Assembly: GCF_016406325.1 (NCBI RefSeq)
Contig: NZ_CP066370.1
Coordinates: forward strand, 1,550,001 to 1,614,000
Source of the DNA: Shewanella putrefaciens
GTDB taxonomy: Bacteria > Pseudomonadota > Gammaproteobacteria > Enterobacterales > Shewanellaceae
Length of the DNA stretch: 64,000 nt
Direction of reading: 5' to 3'
The notes below the pieces were generated by a model. It did not search any database and was not told where the DNA came from. It saw only the letters and a program-made list of their open reading frames with translations. Position 1 is the stretch's first letter, and the number at the start of each line of letters is the position of its first letter. The position numbers and the translations under genes were made by a program. This document shows, piece after piece, positions 45,107 through 55,162 of this stretch.

Positions 45107-46387
45107 ATGGGCGACAACAAAAATAATGGTGACAGCGGTAAATTGCTGTACTGCTCTTTTTGCGGTAAGAGCCAGCATGAAGTGAGAAAACTCATTGCTG
45201 GCCCATCAGTATACGTATGCGACGAATGCGTTGAATTATGCAACGATATTATTCGTGAAGAGATTAAAGAGATCTCTCCAAAACGTGATAGCGATAAATT
45301 GCCAACGCCACATGAGTTGCGTGCGCATTTAGACGATTATGTCATTGGTCAAGACAGAGCCAAAAAAGTACTCTCTGTGGCGGTTTATAATCATTATAAA
45401 CGCTTAAAAAATTCATCACCTAAAGATGGGGTTGAATTGGGCAAGAGTAATATTTTGCTGATTGGCCCAACGGGTAGCGGGAAAACTCTGCTAGCAGAGA
45501 CGCTAGCACGCTCTTTAAACGTGCCTTTCACTATGGCAGATGCAACCACCTTAACCGAAGCAGGTTATGTGGGTGAAGACGTTGAAAACATCATTCAAAA
45601 ATTGCTGCAAAAGTGCGACTACGATGTAGAGAAGGCACAACGTGGTATCGTGTATATCGATGAAATCGATAAAATCAGCCGTAAATCCGACAATCCATCG
45701 ATCACCCGTGACGTCTCGGGCGAGGGTGTGCAGCAAGCGCTGTTAAAACTCATCGAAGGTACAGTTGCCGCGGTTCCGCCACAAGGTGGCCGTAAGCATC
45801 CGCAGCAAGAATTCTTGCAAGTCGATACTTCTAAGATTCTATTTATCTGTGGTGGCGCATTTGCTGGGCTTGAGAAAGTGATTGAGCAGCGTGCCCACGT
45901 GGGCTCGGGTATTGGTTTTGGCGCGCAGGTGAAAGGCGAAAAGGACAAGGCGACAATTTCTGAAACCTTGTCTCAAGTTGAGCCTGGTGATCTGGTGAAA
46001 TATGGCCTTATCCCTGAGTTTATTGGTCGTTTGCCCGTAGTTGCAACGCTGACAGAACTGGATGAAGAAGCCCTAGTGCAAATTTTATCTCAACCAAAAA
46101 ATGCCCTGACTAAGCAATACAGCGCGTTATTTGAGATGGAAGGCGTTGAACTTGAGTTCCGTGAAGATGCGCTAAAAGCGATTGCCCATAAAGCCATGTC
46201 GCGTAAGACGGGTGCCCGTGGCCTACGTTCAATCGTAGAAAGTATTCTGCTGGATACTATGTACGATATCCCCTCCGTTGACGGTGTGGTGAAGGCGGTA
46301 GTGGATGAATCCGTGGTAAATGGTGAGTCTGCTCCTATCCTGATTTATGAGCACAATGAGACTCAAGCCGCGTCTGGCGAACAATAA
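45107..46387 (+). CDS. clpX: ClpX unfoldase, ATP-binding subunit of ClpXP
   Basis: A 426-residue AAA+ ATPase. The N-terminal zinc-binding domain has CSFCGKSQ and CDECVELC; Walker A is GPTGSGKT, Walker [11 protein letters not shown]. The GYVGEDVE pore loop and the IGFGAQ loop that docks onto ClpP are present; arginine finger and sensor-2 (TGARGLR) follow. Substrates are delivered to ClpP encoded just upstream. Confidence 0.97.
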   Translation: MGDNKNNGDSGKLLYCSFCGKSQHEVRKLIAGPSVYVCDECVELCNDIIREEIKEISPKRDSDKLPTPHELRAHLDDYVIGQDRAKKVLSVAVYNHYKRLKNSSPKDGVELGKSNILLIGPTGSGKTLLAETLARSLNVPFTMADATTLTEAGYVGEDVENIIQKLLQKCDYDVEKAQRGIVYIDEIDKISRKSDNPSITRDVSGEGVQQALLKLIEGTVAAVPPQGGRKHPQQEFLQVDTSKILFICGGAFAGLEKVIEQRAHVGSGIGFGAQVKGEKDKATISETLSQVEPGDLVKYGLIPEFIGRLPVVATLTELDEEALVQILSQPKNALTKQYSALFEMEGVELEFREDALKAIAHKAMSRKTGARGLRSIVESILLDTMYDIPSVDGVVKAVVDESVVNGESAPILIYEHNETQAASGEQ

Positions 46388-46416
46388 TTGTACTGATTGC
46401 TAATAAATTGAAAAAC

Positions 46417-46441
46417 AAGGAGTCCATCGGACTCCTTTTTT
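46417..46441 (+). terminator. Terminator between clpX and lon
   Basis: AAGGAGTCC-ATC-GGACTCCTT followed by a T run. Confidence 0.9.
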
Positions 46442-46451
46442 CGTATTGACC

Positions 46452-46478
46452 ATTGAAACTCAATAAACTGTCCCAATA
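46452..46478 (+). promoter_or_regulatory. Candidate heat-shock (sigma-32) promoter of lon
   Basis: ATTGAAA, a 12-base gap, then TCCCAATA, close to the sigma-32 consensus CTTGAAA...CCCCATNT. It lies between the clpX terminator and the lon start, as in E. coli where lon is heat inducible. Confidence 0.55.
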
Positions 46479-46519
46479 TACTCCATTATCAATCCCATTC
46501 ACCAAAACGGAATCGAGCT

Positions 46520-48877
46520 ATGACCCTAGAGCGTGAAGCGCATATCGAACTCCCCGTGCTGCCACTGCGAGATGTGGTGGTCTATCCCCATATGGTAATT
46601 CCGTTGTTCGTTGGCCGAGAAAAGTCTATTCGTTGTCTCGAAACGGCAATGGCCCAGGATAAACAAATTATTTTAGTGGCTCAGCGTGATGCCGAGTTAG
46701 ATGAGCCAACCAAAGACGATATCTTTGATATCGGTACTGTAGCTTCTATTTTGCAGTTGTTAAAATTGCCAGATGGTACGGTAAAAGTACTTGTTGAAGG
46801 GGGGCGTCGCGCTAAAATAACCCGTTATACCCAAGAGACAGAATTCTTTGTAGCTAAGGCTGAGTATCTTGAATCAGAGCCTTTAGAAGACAAAGAAGAA
46901 GAAGTCTTAGTGCGTAGCGCTATTGGGCAGTTTGAAGGTTATATCAAGCTGAACAAAAAGATCCCGCCAGAAGTCTTAACCTCTTTATCGGGTATCGATG
47001 AAGCGGCGCGTTTGGCCGATACTATGGCCGCCCACATGCCACTTAAGCTTGAAGATAAGCAGTCGGTGCTTGAGATGGTCAACGTCGGCGAACGTCTGGA
47101 ATATTTAATGGCGATGATGGAATCGGAGATTGACCTACTGCAGGTTGAAAAACGTATCCGCACCCGCGTTAAAAAACAGATGGAAAAGAGCCAGCGTGAG
47201 TATTATCTGAATGAACAGATGAAAGCCATCCAAAAAGAACTGGGTGACTTAGATGAGGGCCATGATGAGTTTGAAGCTTTAAATCGTAAGATTGAAGAGG
47301 CCAACATGCCAAGCGAAGCGAAGGAAAAAGCCCTCGCCGAGCTTAACAAGCTACGCATGATGTCACCGATGTCCGCTGAAGCGACAGTTGTTCGCAGTTA
47401 TGTGGATTGGATGACGTCAGTACCTTGGAGCCAGCGTTCTAAAATCAAACGTGATTTAGCCAAAGCCCAAGAAGTGCTTGATACCGACCATTATGGTCTG
47501 GAGAAGGTTAAAGAACGTATCTTAGAATATTTAGCGGTACAGAGCCGAGTACGTCAGCTTAAAGGGCCAATTTTGTGCCTCGTTGGGCCACCAGGTGTGG
47601 GGAAAACTTCGCTCGGCCAATCGATTGCTAAGGCGACTGGTCGTAAATATGTGCGTGTTGCCTTAGGCGGTGTGCGTGATGAAGCGGAAATTCGTGGTCA
47701 TCGCCGTACTTATATCGGTTCTATGCCGGGTAAGGTCATTCAAAAAATGGCTAAAGTGGGCGTGAAGAACCCGTTATTCTTGCTCGATGAGATAGACAAG
47801 ATGAGCTCAGATATGCGCGGCGATCCAGCGTCGGCATTGTTAGAAGTGCTTGACCCTGAGCAAAATGCGACCTTTAACGACCATTACCTTGAAGTTGATT
47901 ATGACTTATCCGATGTGATGTTTGTGGCTACGTCCAACTCGATGGACATTCCAGGGCCACTGCTAGACCGTATGGAAGTTATCCGCCTGTCGGGTTATAC
48001 CGAAGACGAGAAGTTAAATATTGCCAAGCAACATTTACTGACTAAGCAAATTGAACGCAACGGCCTTAAAGCCAGTGAAATTCATGTGGATGACAGCGCA
48101 ATTATTGGCATTATTCGTTACTACACCCGTGAAGCGGGCGTGCGTTCGCTTGAGCGTGAATTGTCGAAGATTTGCCGTAAAGTCGTGAAAATGATTTTGC
48201 TTGATAAGTCAGTTAAGTCTGTGACTGTGAACCAAGATAACTTGAAATCATTCCTTGGTGTGCAGCGCTTTGACTACGGTAAAGCCGAGTCTAAAAACCA
48301 GATTGGTCAAGTGACAGGCCTCGCTTGGACGCAAGTCGGCGGTGATTTATTGACGATTGAAGCAACATCAGTACCAGGTAAAGGTAAGTTAACCTATACA
48401 GGTTCCCTTGGTGATGTGATGCAAGAATCTATTCAAGCGGCGATGACAGTAGTTCGTGCCCGTGCCGAGCAATTGGGTATCAATGCTGACTTTTACGAGA
48501 AGCGTGATATTCATGTCCATGTACCTGAAGGTGCGACACCCAAAGATGGTCCATCGGCTGGTGCGGCAATGTGTACTGCTTTAGTTTCAAGCTTAACAGG
48601 CAACCCTGTTCGTAGCGACGTAGCCATGACTGGGGAAATTACCTTACGTGGTGAAGTATTACCTATTGGTGGTTTGAAAGAAAAACTGTTAGCAGCACAC
48701 CGTGGTGGCATAAAATTAGTGCTCATTCCAAAAGAAAACGAGCGTGATTTGGAAGAAATTCCTGCCAATGTGATTGCCGATTTAGAAATTCGTCCTGTGC
48801 GTTGGGTCGATGAAGTGTTAAAACTTGCCTTAGAAAGACCTGTTGAAGGCTTTGAAGTGGTTAAAAACTTGGCATAA
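46520..48877 (+). CDS. lon: Lon ATP-dependent protease
   Basis: A 785-residue homohexameric AAA+ serine protease degrading misfolded and regulatory proteins. N-terminal LAN domain begins [20 protein letters not shown]; a coiled coil precedes Walker [10 protein letters not shown] (about residue 356) and Walker [12 protein letters not shown]. The catalytic dyad is Ser in PKDGPSAG and Lys in [10 protein letters not shown]. It has its own terminator-promoter junction upstream and precedes hupB, the common gammaproteobacterial order. Confidence 0.97.
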   Translation: MTLEREAHIELPVLPLRDVVVYPHMVIPLFVGREKSIRCLETAMAQDKQIILVAQRDAELDEPTKDDIFDIGTVASILQLLKLPDGTVKVLVEGGRRAKITRYTQETEFFVAKAEYLESEPLEDKEEEVLVRSAIGQFEGYIKLNKKIPPEVLTSLSGIDEAARLADTMAAHMPLKLEDKQSVLEMVNVGERLEYLMAMMESEIDLLQVEKRIRTRVKKQMEKSQREYYLNEQMKAIQKELGDLDEGHDEFEALNRKIEEANMPSEAKEKALAELNKLRMMSPMSAEATVVRSYVDWMTSVPWSQRSKIKRDLAKAQEVLDTDHYGLEKVKERILEYLAVQSRVRQLKGPILCLVGPPGVGKTSLGQSIAKATGRKYVRVALGGVRDEAEIRGHRRTYIGSMPGKVIQKMAKVGVKNPLFLLDEIDKMSSDMRGDPASALLEVLDPEQNATFNDHYLEVDYDLSDVMFVATSNSMDIPGPLLDRMEVIRLSGYTEDEKLNIAKQHLLTKQIERNGLKASEIHVDDSAIIGIIRYYTREAGVRSLERELSKICRKVVKMILLDKSVKSVTVNQDNLKSFLGVQRFDYGKAESKNQIGQVTGLAWTQVGGDLLTIEATSVPGKGKLTYTGSLGDVMQESIQAAMTVVRARAEQLGINADFYEKRDIHVHVPEGATPKDGPSAGAAMCTALVSSLTGNPVRSDVAMTGEITLRGEVLPIGGLKEKLLAAHRGGIKLVLIPKENERDLEEIPANVIADLEIRPVRWVDEVLKLALERPVEGFEVVKNLA

Positions 48878-49136
48878 CGCAAGAAAATGCGCTATCAAGC
48901 TAAAAAAAGTGAAAAAAGGGGCTTAACAAAGCGCAGACCTGTGGTAGCCTAGGTCTGTGGAGAGCCAGCTGCTCCAAGCCCTTGGCGCAACTGGCTTTGA
49001 GCTGTATCCAGTTTTATTTCTTTGGTTTTCGAACTCAGCTTGAACTTTGAATTCAAGCTTGTTATAAAAGCCTCCGCAGACCGCTCTAGAGACGGATTTG
49101 GTTGCGGCGCAAAAAAATTACATTCAAGGGGATGAC
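48878..49136 (+). promoter_or_regulatory. Leader region of hupB
   Basis: About 260 bases without a gene. It contains an AGACCT / AGGTCT hairpin around the motif ACCTGTGGTAGC (48947-48958 area), a GCCAG / CTGGC pair and an A/T-rich segment before the hupB ribosome site. The same ACCTGTGGTAGC string recurs upstream of ppiD, so it may be a shared promoter element. Confidence 0.4.
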
Positions 49137-49409
49137 ATGAACAAATCTGAACTAATCGAGAAAATTGCTTCTGGTGCTGATATTTCTAAAGCCGCTGCTG
49201 GCCGTGCACTGGATTCTTTTATCGCTGCTGTGACCGAAGGTCTGAAAGAAGGCGATAAAATTTCTCTTGTTGGTTTTGGTACTTTTGAAGTGCGTGAGCG
49301 CGCTGAGCGTACTGGTCGCAACCCACAAACGGGTGAAGAAATCAAAATCGCAGCAGCAAAAATTCCTGCCTTTAAAGCAGGTAAAGCTCTGAAAGACGCT
49401 GTCAATTAA
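49137..49409 (+). CDS. hupB: DNA-binding protein HU-beta
   Basis: A 90-residue nucleoid protein of the HU/IHF family that bends [23 protein letters not shown] starts the helical body; [21 protein letters not shown] is the DNA-clasping beta arm with the conserved RNPQTG tip. AAGGGG precedes the ATG at 49137; an in-frame upstream ATG is not used by the family. Confidence 0.97.
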   Translation: MNKSELIEKIASGADISKAAAGRALDSFIAAVTEGLKEGDKISLVGFGTFEVRERAERTGRNPQTGEEIKIAAAKIPAFKAGKALKDAVN

Positions 49410-49449
49410 TTTTTGATATCGTAGCCTTTGTAAGGCGTTCGTAATATAC

Positions 49450-49475
49450 AAGCACTGTTAAATCAGTGCTTTTTA
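49450..49475 (+). terminator. Terminator of hupB
   Basis: AAGCACTG / CAGTGCTT stem with a 6-base loop and T run. Confidence 0.85.
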
Positions 49476-49576
49476 CGAATTGAAAGTAATGGATTTTGAA
49501 GGTTATTTTCTACCATTACTCGGGGTTTTAGCACTTACCTGTGGTAGCGTCTGAATCATCCCCATAAATTACAGAA

Positions 49577-49607
49577 AGGCGCATCTCAACCTGATGCGCC
49601 TTTTTAT
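49577..49607 (+). terminator. Second hairpin terminator between hupB and ppiD
   Basis: AGGCGCATC / GATGCGCCT stem and T run 100 bases after the hupB terminator. No annotated gene lies between the two; only a 21-codon frame (49490-49555) or an untranslated RNA could use it. Confidence 0.75.
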
Positions 49608-49636
49608 TTTGTTAATCGCAACAAGCGAGAAATCTG

Positions 49637-51493
49637 ATGTTAGAGAAGATCCGCGACGGTTCGCAAGGCGTGATTGCTAAAAGCATTCTCGTACTTGTGA
49701 TTTTATCTTTTGCATTTGCAGGTGTGAGTAGCTATTTGGGCTCAACCACTGACGTACCCGCTGCAGAAGTCAATGGTGACAAGATCACTAAAGCCGAGTT
49801 AGAGCAAGCATATCAGAGCGAGCGCTCTCGTATGGAGCAACAACTGGGTGAGATGTTTGCTGCATTATCTGCTGATGAAAGATATCTAGAAAGTATTAAG
49901 CAGAGCGTATTAGAGCGTTTGGTTGCCGATAAACTTATCGACCAAGCGGCGAGCACTATGGGTCTTCGAGTTTCTGATGAGCAAATTATTACTGCCATTA
50001 AGTTAGAGCCTGCTTTCCAAACCGATGGCAAATTTGATAACGAGCGTTATCAAGCGATTTTGCGCCAGTTAGGTTATCAACCGCAAAGCTTTAGAAATAT
50101 GATGCGTGTTGATATGACTCGCCGTCAGTTAACTGCCGCCCTTGTGGGTACTGAATTTGTGCTCCCAAGCGAAGCAAAGCAATTAGCTGAGTTACAAGGT
50201 CAAACTCGTGATATTCGTTATTTGGTGGTGGATTCTGCACCATTTTTAGCCAATGCCACCGTGACCGATGAGCAAGTTAAAAACTACTATGATGCAAACC
50301 AAGGGCAATTTATGAGCCCAGAACAGGTAAGCTTAGAGTATGTTGAGCTAAACGCTGCTGATTTTGCTAAAAATAGTCCTGTGACTGACGAAGAAGCACA
50401 AGCTTATTATGATGAACATAAAACGCAATATCTGGCTAACGAGAAGCGTTTAGCTGCACATATCCTCATTAATGCAGATCAGGATGATGCAGCGACCAAA
50501 GCTGCTGATTTAGCCAAGCAACTCGATAATGGTGCAGATTTTGCTGAACTTGCTAAGGCGCATTCTGACGATAGATTAAGCGCAGAGCAGGGCGGTAAAC
50601 TGGAGTGGTTTGAACCTGGTGTGATGGAGCCTACCTTCGATGCGGCTTTATTCGCACTCAATAAGGGCGAGCATTCTGCGGTTGTTAAAACGGGCTTTGG
50701 TTACCACATTATCAAGTTACTTGATGTACAGGCGGGTGCGACAGTACCATTTGCCGATGTTAAAGCCAAAATTGTCGCTCAGTTGCAGGATAAGAAAGCA
50801 GTAGATCAGTTCTACAGTCTGCAAAGTAAGTTAGCGGATACCAGCTATGAAGTTCCTGATACTTTAGCTGAAACGGCAAAAGTGCTTGGCGTATCAATTA
50901 AAACTACGCCACTATTTTCGCGTGATGATGCACCTGAGGGGCTCAATAAACCTGATTTAGTGAAGGCCGCCTTCTCTGATACCGTTAAGTTGAAAGGTTT
51001 AAACAGTGAAGTGATTGAGCTTGAGCCTAATCACGTGGTTGTTATCCGTGTTAAAGAGCATCACGATGCGGGCACTTTAGCCCTAGCGGAAGTGAAAGCC
51101 AATATCACAGAGCGTTTGAAGCAGGACCAGGCGAATGAAGCTGCCCGTGCAAAAGCACAAGAGTTGATGACACAAGTTAACGCTGCTGCAACTGATCTTG
51201 GTTTAGTGTCTAAAGTGAAACTAGGCCGCGGCGAACAAAATGTGGATGCTGCTATTGTGGGTAAAGCGTTCCAAATGCCAACACCTAGCAGTACGCCAGT
51301 TGTCGATATTGTTGGTTTAGCTAATGGTTATGCTGTGATTGCACTTGATAAAGTCAATGCTGCAGAAGGCGTGAGTGATGAGTTAGTTAATGCTCTTAAA
51401 CAACGCTTGAACGCACAATATAGTGAAGCTGACTATCGTGGTTTGATTGACTCACTTAAAGCCAATGCTAAAGTGGTTTACTCAGCAGAGTGA
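49637..51493 (+). CDS. ppiD: PpiD periplasmic folding factor (parvulin-like, membrane anchored)
   Basis: A 618-residue protein with one N-terminal membrane anchor (ILVLVILSFAFAGVSSYLG) and a periplasmic SurA-like chaperone region. A parvulin-type PPIase domain sits near residues 265-360 (KRLAAHILINA, LAKQLDNGADFAELAKAHS, GGKLEWFEPGVMEPTF, GYHIIKLLDV). PpiD acts at the Sec translocon exit on newly secreted proteins. It is the last gene of the tig-to-ppiD series. Confidence 0.95.
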   Translation: MLEKIRDGSQGVIAKSILVLVILSFAFAGVSSYLGSTTDVPAAEVNGDKITKAELEQAYQSERSRMEQQLGEMFAALSADERYLESIKQSVLERLVADKLIDQAASTMGLRVSDEQIITAIKLEPAFQTDGKFDNERYQAILRQLGYQPQSFRNMMRVDMTRRQLTAALVGTEFVLPSEAKQLAELQGQTRDIRYLVVDSAPFLANATVTDEQVKNYYDANQGQFMSPEQVSLEYVELNAADFAKNSPVTDEEAQAYYDEHKTQYLANEKRLAAHILINADQDDAATKAADLAKQLDNGADFAELAKAHSDDRLSAEQGGKLEWFEPGVMEPTFDAALFALNKGEHSAVVKTGFGYHIIKLLDVQAGATVPFADVKAKIVAQLQDKKAVDQFYSLQSKLADTSYEVPDTLAETAKVLGVSIKTTPLFSRDDAPEGLNKPDLVKAAFSDTVKLKGLNSEVIELEPNHVVVIRVKEHHDAGTLALAEVKANITERLKQDQANEAARAKAQELMTQVNAAATDLGLVSKVKLGRGEQNVDAAIVGKAFQMPTPSSTPVVDIVGLANGYAVIALDKVNAAEGVSDELVNALKQRLNAQYSEADYRGLIDSLKANAKVVYSAE

Positions 51494-51540
51494 TTCAATT
51501 GGGATAGTGGATTAAACCAATTATCCTACTGATAATTTAA

Positions 51541-51570
51541 AAAGGCCAAGTGATTACCTTGGCCTTTTTT
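51541..51570 (+). terminator. Terminator of ppiD
   Basis: AAGGCCAAG / CTTGGCCTT stem with a 7-base loop and T run. Confidence 0.9.
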
Positions 51571-51692
51571 ATTTTTCGCTTGGATAAGGTTATAGCACGA
51601 CTGTGATGTTCCATATTTCAATCGCCTATTCCTATGGATTTTATCTTGCCACTGAGGGTATTTCTTGCGCTAGTTTTTATCATTTTTCCATA

Positions 51693-51946
51693 ATACCAAT
51701 CACATTAAATATCTAATCAGTTCAGAGCCTCACAGGCATCTCAATCCAAGGCGCATTGACGCAGAAATGGTCATTCCCTTTTAAGTCAATGCAACACCGG
51801 AGTGGGATGCCAGTGTGACTCCCGAAGGGCGGGCTTCAGTGCGCTTTATACTGCGTTTAAGGCTTATCACTATTCCTTCAAGCCTTCGCCTTGCCTAAAG
51901 CGCGCTGAACTCCCGCTGAATGAACAGATATTTAATCGATTGGTAT
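51693..51946. mobile_element. MITE-like non-coding element
   Basis: A 254-base element between ppiD and fabV bounded by imperfect terminal inverted repeats: ATACCAAT-cac-ATTAAATATCT at the left and AGATATTTAAT-cg-ATTGGTAT at the right. The inside has no long frame and shows further symmetry (GCGCTTTATACTGCG and GCCTAAAGCGCGC areas). It looks like a miniature inverted-repeat element mobilised in trans; no target duplication is obvious. Confidence 0.7.
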
Positions 51947-52028
51947 AAGTGGATTATGAATATGAGGAAATGATGAGGATGCCCACAAGAGCGACTGCTG
52001 CGTATTTAAGTTTGGGCGTTGCAAATAA

Positions 52029-52052
52029 AAACGCCACTAAAAAGTGGCGTTT
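52029..52052 (-). terminator. Terminator of fabV
   Basis: AAACGCCACT / AGTGGCGTTT stem just past the fabV stop; the T-rich arm serves the minus strand. Confidence 0.85.
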
Positions 52053-52074
52053 AGCTGTTATTAGTTATCGCAGT

Positions 52075-53280
52075 TTATTGGAGTTCAATAACATCAAACT
52101 CAACATATGGATTAACGTCGGCATCGTAATCAATCCCTTCGATTCCAAAGCCAAATAATTTTATAAATTCTGCTTTATATTCACGATAGTCAGTCAATTC
52201 TGATAAGTTTTCTGTGGTCACTTGCGGCCATAAATCACGGCAATGCTGCTGAATATCATCACGTAGTTCCCAATCGTCTAAACGTAGGCGATTGTCGCTG
52301 TCGGTTTCTGGCTTTGCGCCATCTGTACGGTATAGACGTTCGCTGAACATACGGTAGATCTGCTCCATACAGCCTTCATGGAGACCTTCTTGGCGCATTT
52401 TTTTGAAGACCATAGCGATATATAGTGGCATAACTGGAATAGCGGAACTTGCTTGAGTCACAACGCTCTTCAGTACCGCCACATTAGCACTACCACCGGT
52501 TGCTGACAGTTGATCATTTAAGGCCTTTGCAGCACGGTCTAAATCCATTTTTGCTTTGCCAAGGGCGCCATGCCAATAAATCGGCCACGTCAGTTCTGTC
52601 CCTATGTAGCTATAGGCGACGGTTTTGCAATTGTTTGCTAATACACCAGCCTCTGATAGGGCTTTGATCCATAATTCCCAATCTTGCCCGCCCATTACCG
52701 TGACAGTATCAGCAATTTCTTGTTCAGTTGCGGGCTCAACAGTTGCTTCAATAATGCAATCTTTGTTGGTATCAACGGCTGTTGCAGTATAAGTTTCACC
52801 AATTGGCTTTAATGCTGAACGAATAACCTCTCCCGAATCAGGTAATCTGCGTACTGGTGATGCCAATGAGTAAACAACCATGTCGATTTCACCAAGATCT
52901 TGCTTGATAAGTTCAATGACTTTTTGTTTAGCTTCATGGCTAAAAGCGTCGCAGTTAATGCTTTTAGAATATAAACCTTCTGCCTTCGCAAATTTATCGA
53001 AAGCGGCAGAGTTGTACCAACCAGCTGTGCCTGGTTTAGTTTCTGTTCCTGGCTTTTCGAAGAACACGCCAATGGTTGCCGCATCGCAACCAAAAGCAGC
53101 AGCGATACGTGAAGATAGGCCATAACCACTTGATGAACCAACCACTAATACCTTTTTGGGGCCGTTAGCGATTTTGCCTTTGTTTTTTATAAAGGTAATT
53201 TGCTCTTGAACATTTGCTTCACAACCGACTGGGTGTGTAGTGGTACAAATAAATCCGCGAATTTTGGGTTTGATAATCAT
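52075..53280 (-). CDS. fabV: Trans-2-enoyl-ACP (CoA) reductase, NADH dependent
   Basis: A 401-residue FabV-type reductase catalysing the last step of fatty-acid elongation. The start [19 protein letters not shown] and the Rossmann motif [20 protein letters not shown] are typical; the catalytic Tyr-x8-Lys reads [10 protein letters not shown]. FabV is about 60% longer than FabI and is known in other species to be intrinsically triclosan-tolerant. It is transcribed alone, between its terminator and the sap operon end. Confidence 0.95.
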   Translation of the reverse strand: MIIKPKIRGFICTTTHPVGCEANVQEQITFIKNKGKIANGPKKVLVVGSSSGYGLSSRIAAAFGCDAATIGVFFEKPGTETKPGTAGWYNSAAFDKFAKAEGLYSKSINCDAFSHEAKQKVIELIKQDLGEIDMVVYSLASPVRRLPDSGEVIRSALKPIGETYTATAVDTNKDCIIEATVEPATEQEIADTVTVMGGQDWELWIKALSEAGVLANNCKTVAYSYIGTELTWPIYWHGALGKAKMDLDRAAKALNDQLSATGGSANVAVLKSVVTQASSAIPVMPLYIAMVFKKMRQEGLHEGCMEQIYRMFSERLYRTDGAKPETDSDNRLRLDDWELRDDIQQHCRDLWPQVTTENLSELTDYREYKAEFIKLFGFGIEGIDYDADVNPYVEFDVIELQ

Positions 53281-53385
53281 GTTTTAGCTTCTTCTATCAA
53301 AATGACCAATAGGATAAATATTTCAGCGGGGAAATGGCACCTATTTTTAGCCAATTCACCTGATTATTGAAGTGGTTGGAGCAGT

Positions 53386-54171
53386 TTAGCGTTTGTGGAC
53401 AAACAGACTCTGCTCTTGAACAAGTCGTTGAGTGTACTCATGTTGTGGTGAATTAAATATCTGTTCTGTAAGCGCTTTTTCAACCATTACGCCCTTGTGT
53501 AATACCATGATTTTATCGCTAACATGGCGAATGATGTTGAGATTATGGGAAACGAAGATATAAGACAAGCCGAGATCTTTTTGTAGTCTTAAGAGTAAAT
53601 TGAGAATTTGTGAGCGTACAGAAAGATCCAATGCGGTCAAGGCTTCGTCGGCGATGATGATCTTAGGATTGAGCATTAACGCTCTAGCAACGGCAACTCG
53701 TTGTTTTTGGCCCTCAGAAATCATATGGGGATAAAAATCCGAATGTTCGGGTAATAGGCCGACTTTTCTAAGAGTATCTACTACCTGATTATGGCGCTCT
53801 TTAGCCGAAAGTTGGGTATTAAAACGTAAGGGTTCATCGAGCAATTGGCCAATGGTCAGGCGTGGGTTGAGTGAAGTATTAGGATCTTGAAAAATCATTC
53901 TAATCAACCGACAACGCTGTTTAATATCACGGCTATCTAAGGCCTCACCCTCAAAGAAAATTTCGCCACCACTACGGGGTTCTGCACCAACTAAGATACG
54001 GGCAAGAGTGCTTTTACCTGATCCAGCTTCACCCACAATCGCTAAGGTTTCTCCGCGGTTAAGCTCGAAGTATACTGGTGCTAATGCATCGTTATATTGG
54101 CGTGAGAACCCCTTATAACCTGTGTCGTATCTTTTGTAGAGATCGTTAACTTTAAGCAGTGGGGTCGTCAT
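53386..54171 (-). CDS. sapF: Peptide/polyamine ABC transporter ATPase
   Basis: A 261-residue ABC ATPase: Walker A GEAGSGKSTLA, signature MISEGQKQRVAVARALM (Q-loop FQDPNTSLNPR), Walker B IIIADEALTALD. The start chosen is the ATG at 54171 (MTTPLLKVNDLYKRY); it overlaps the end of sapD by 20 bases. Last gene of sapABCDF. Sap systems are linked to antimicrobial peptide resistance, potassium uptake and, in E. coli, putrescine export. Confidence 0.9.
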   Translation of the reverse strand: MTTPLLKVNDLYKRYDTGYKGFSRQYNDALAPVYFELNRGETLAIVGEAGSGKSTLARILVGAEPRSGGEIFFEGEALDSRDIKQRCRLIRMIFQDPNTSLNPRLTIGQLLDEPLRFNTQLSAKERHNQVVDTLRKVGLLPEHSDFYPHMISEGQKQRVAVARALMLNPKIIIADEALTALDLSVRSQILNLLLRLQKDLGLSYIFVSHNLNIIRHVSDKIMVLHKGVMVEKALTEQIFNSPQHEYTQRLVQEQSLFVHKR

Positions 54172-55159
54172 TTGTTGTTTCGCCGTGATAAGGAAAGTGG
54201 CAAGCAAAATAGCGGTCTTTAAGGTGACTTAAATTAGGCTGATTCACACATTTCTTCTGTGCTTCAGGGCACCGAGGTCCTAAGCGACAACCAATTGGAA
54301 GATGCTGTAGTGCAGGAGCTGAACCTGGTAATGTCGGCATAATGGCCTTATGGGCCACAATACCTGAATAGTCAGGCATATTATCGAGTAGTGCTTTGGT
54401 ATAAGGATGAAAGGGCTGGGTGATGAGATCTTCAGTTGGCCCTGATTCCATCACTTGCCCGCAATAGAGTACGGATAAGTGATCGCACCATTGTGCTAGA
54501 GTTTCAAGTTCGTGGCTAATGATTAAAATTGACACATTTTGCAGTTGATTTAACTGTGATAATAACCGAAAAATTTGGGCTTGAGTGCTAAGTTCCATCG
54601 AGTTTGTCGGTTCATCTGCAATCAATAACCGTGGCTGATTGGCGACAGCCATCGCAATCATCACCTTTTGGCATTCACCTTCTGATAGCTCCCATGCATA
54701 GCTAGACATGACTTTTTGTGGATTTTTGATACCTACCTTATGTAGCCATTTTTGTGCCGTCAATCGTGCATGTTTATGGCGTTGCCAGAAATAGTGCTTA
54801 GGATTCTTTGGCATAGCTTGCATTAATTGATTGCCGACAGTTTGTGCAGGATCAAGGCTACCGGAGGGATCTTGGAAAATCATCGCCATGTCCGACCCCA
54901 TCAAATTGCGGCGCTCTTTAGCTGTCATGGCCATCAGATTATTACCGTCCCACATCATACGATCGGCAGTAATCGTCCAGTTAGGACCTGGAATGCCAAG
55001 AATGGCCCTGGCGAGAAGGCTACGACCTGAACCCGATTCGCCTACTAATCCATGGATTTCTCCGGCATTCAGGGTCAAGCTGACTTTTTCGAGTGCCCGC
55101 ACTCTACCGTGGGGCGTATCGAGTTCAATCGTGAGATTTCGTACGTCGAGTAAAGGCAT
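54152..55159 (-). CDS. sapD: Peptide/polyamine ABC transporter ATPase
   Basis: A 335-residue oligopeptide-type ABC ATPase: Walker A VGESGSGRSLLARA (with Arg in place of the usual Lys, GSGRS), Q-loop FQDPSGSLDPAQT, signature ELSEGECQKVMIAMAVA, Walker B LLIADEPTNSME. A C-terminal Cys-rich segment (CRLGPRCPEAQKKC, CHFP) matches the oligopeptide-ATPase tail that can bind an iron-sulfur cluster. The Arg in the P loop agrees with my memory of SapD in E. coli. Confidence 0.9.
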   Translation of the reverse strand: MPLLDVRNLTIELDTPHGRVRALEKVSLTLNAGEIHGLVGESGSGRSLLARAILGIPGPNWTITADRMMWDGNNLMAMTAKERRNLMGSDMAMIFQDPSGSLDPAQTVGNQLMQAMPKNPKHYFWQRHKHARLTAQKWLHKVGIKNPQKVMSSYAWELSEGECQKVMIAMAVANQPRLLIADEPTNSMELSTQAQIFRLLSQLNQLQNVSILIISHELETLAQWCDHLSVLYCGQVMESGPTEDLITQPFHPYTKALLDNMPDYSGIVAHKAIMPTLPGSAPALQHLPIGCRLGPRCPEAQKKCVNQPNLSHLKDRYFACHFPYHGETTNDDPTA

Positions 55160-55162
55160 AAG

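Noticed and set aside
51949..52158. 69-codon gene between the MITE-like element and fabV
   Set aside because: It overlaps the fabV terminator and the fabV 3' end on the opposite strand.
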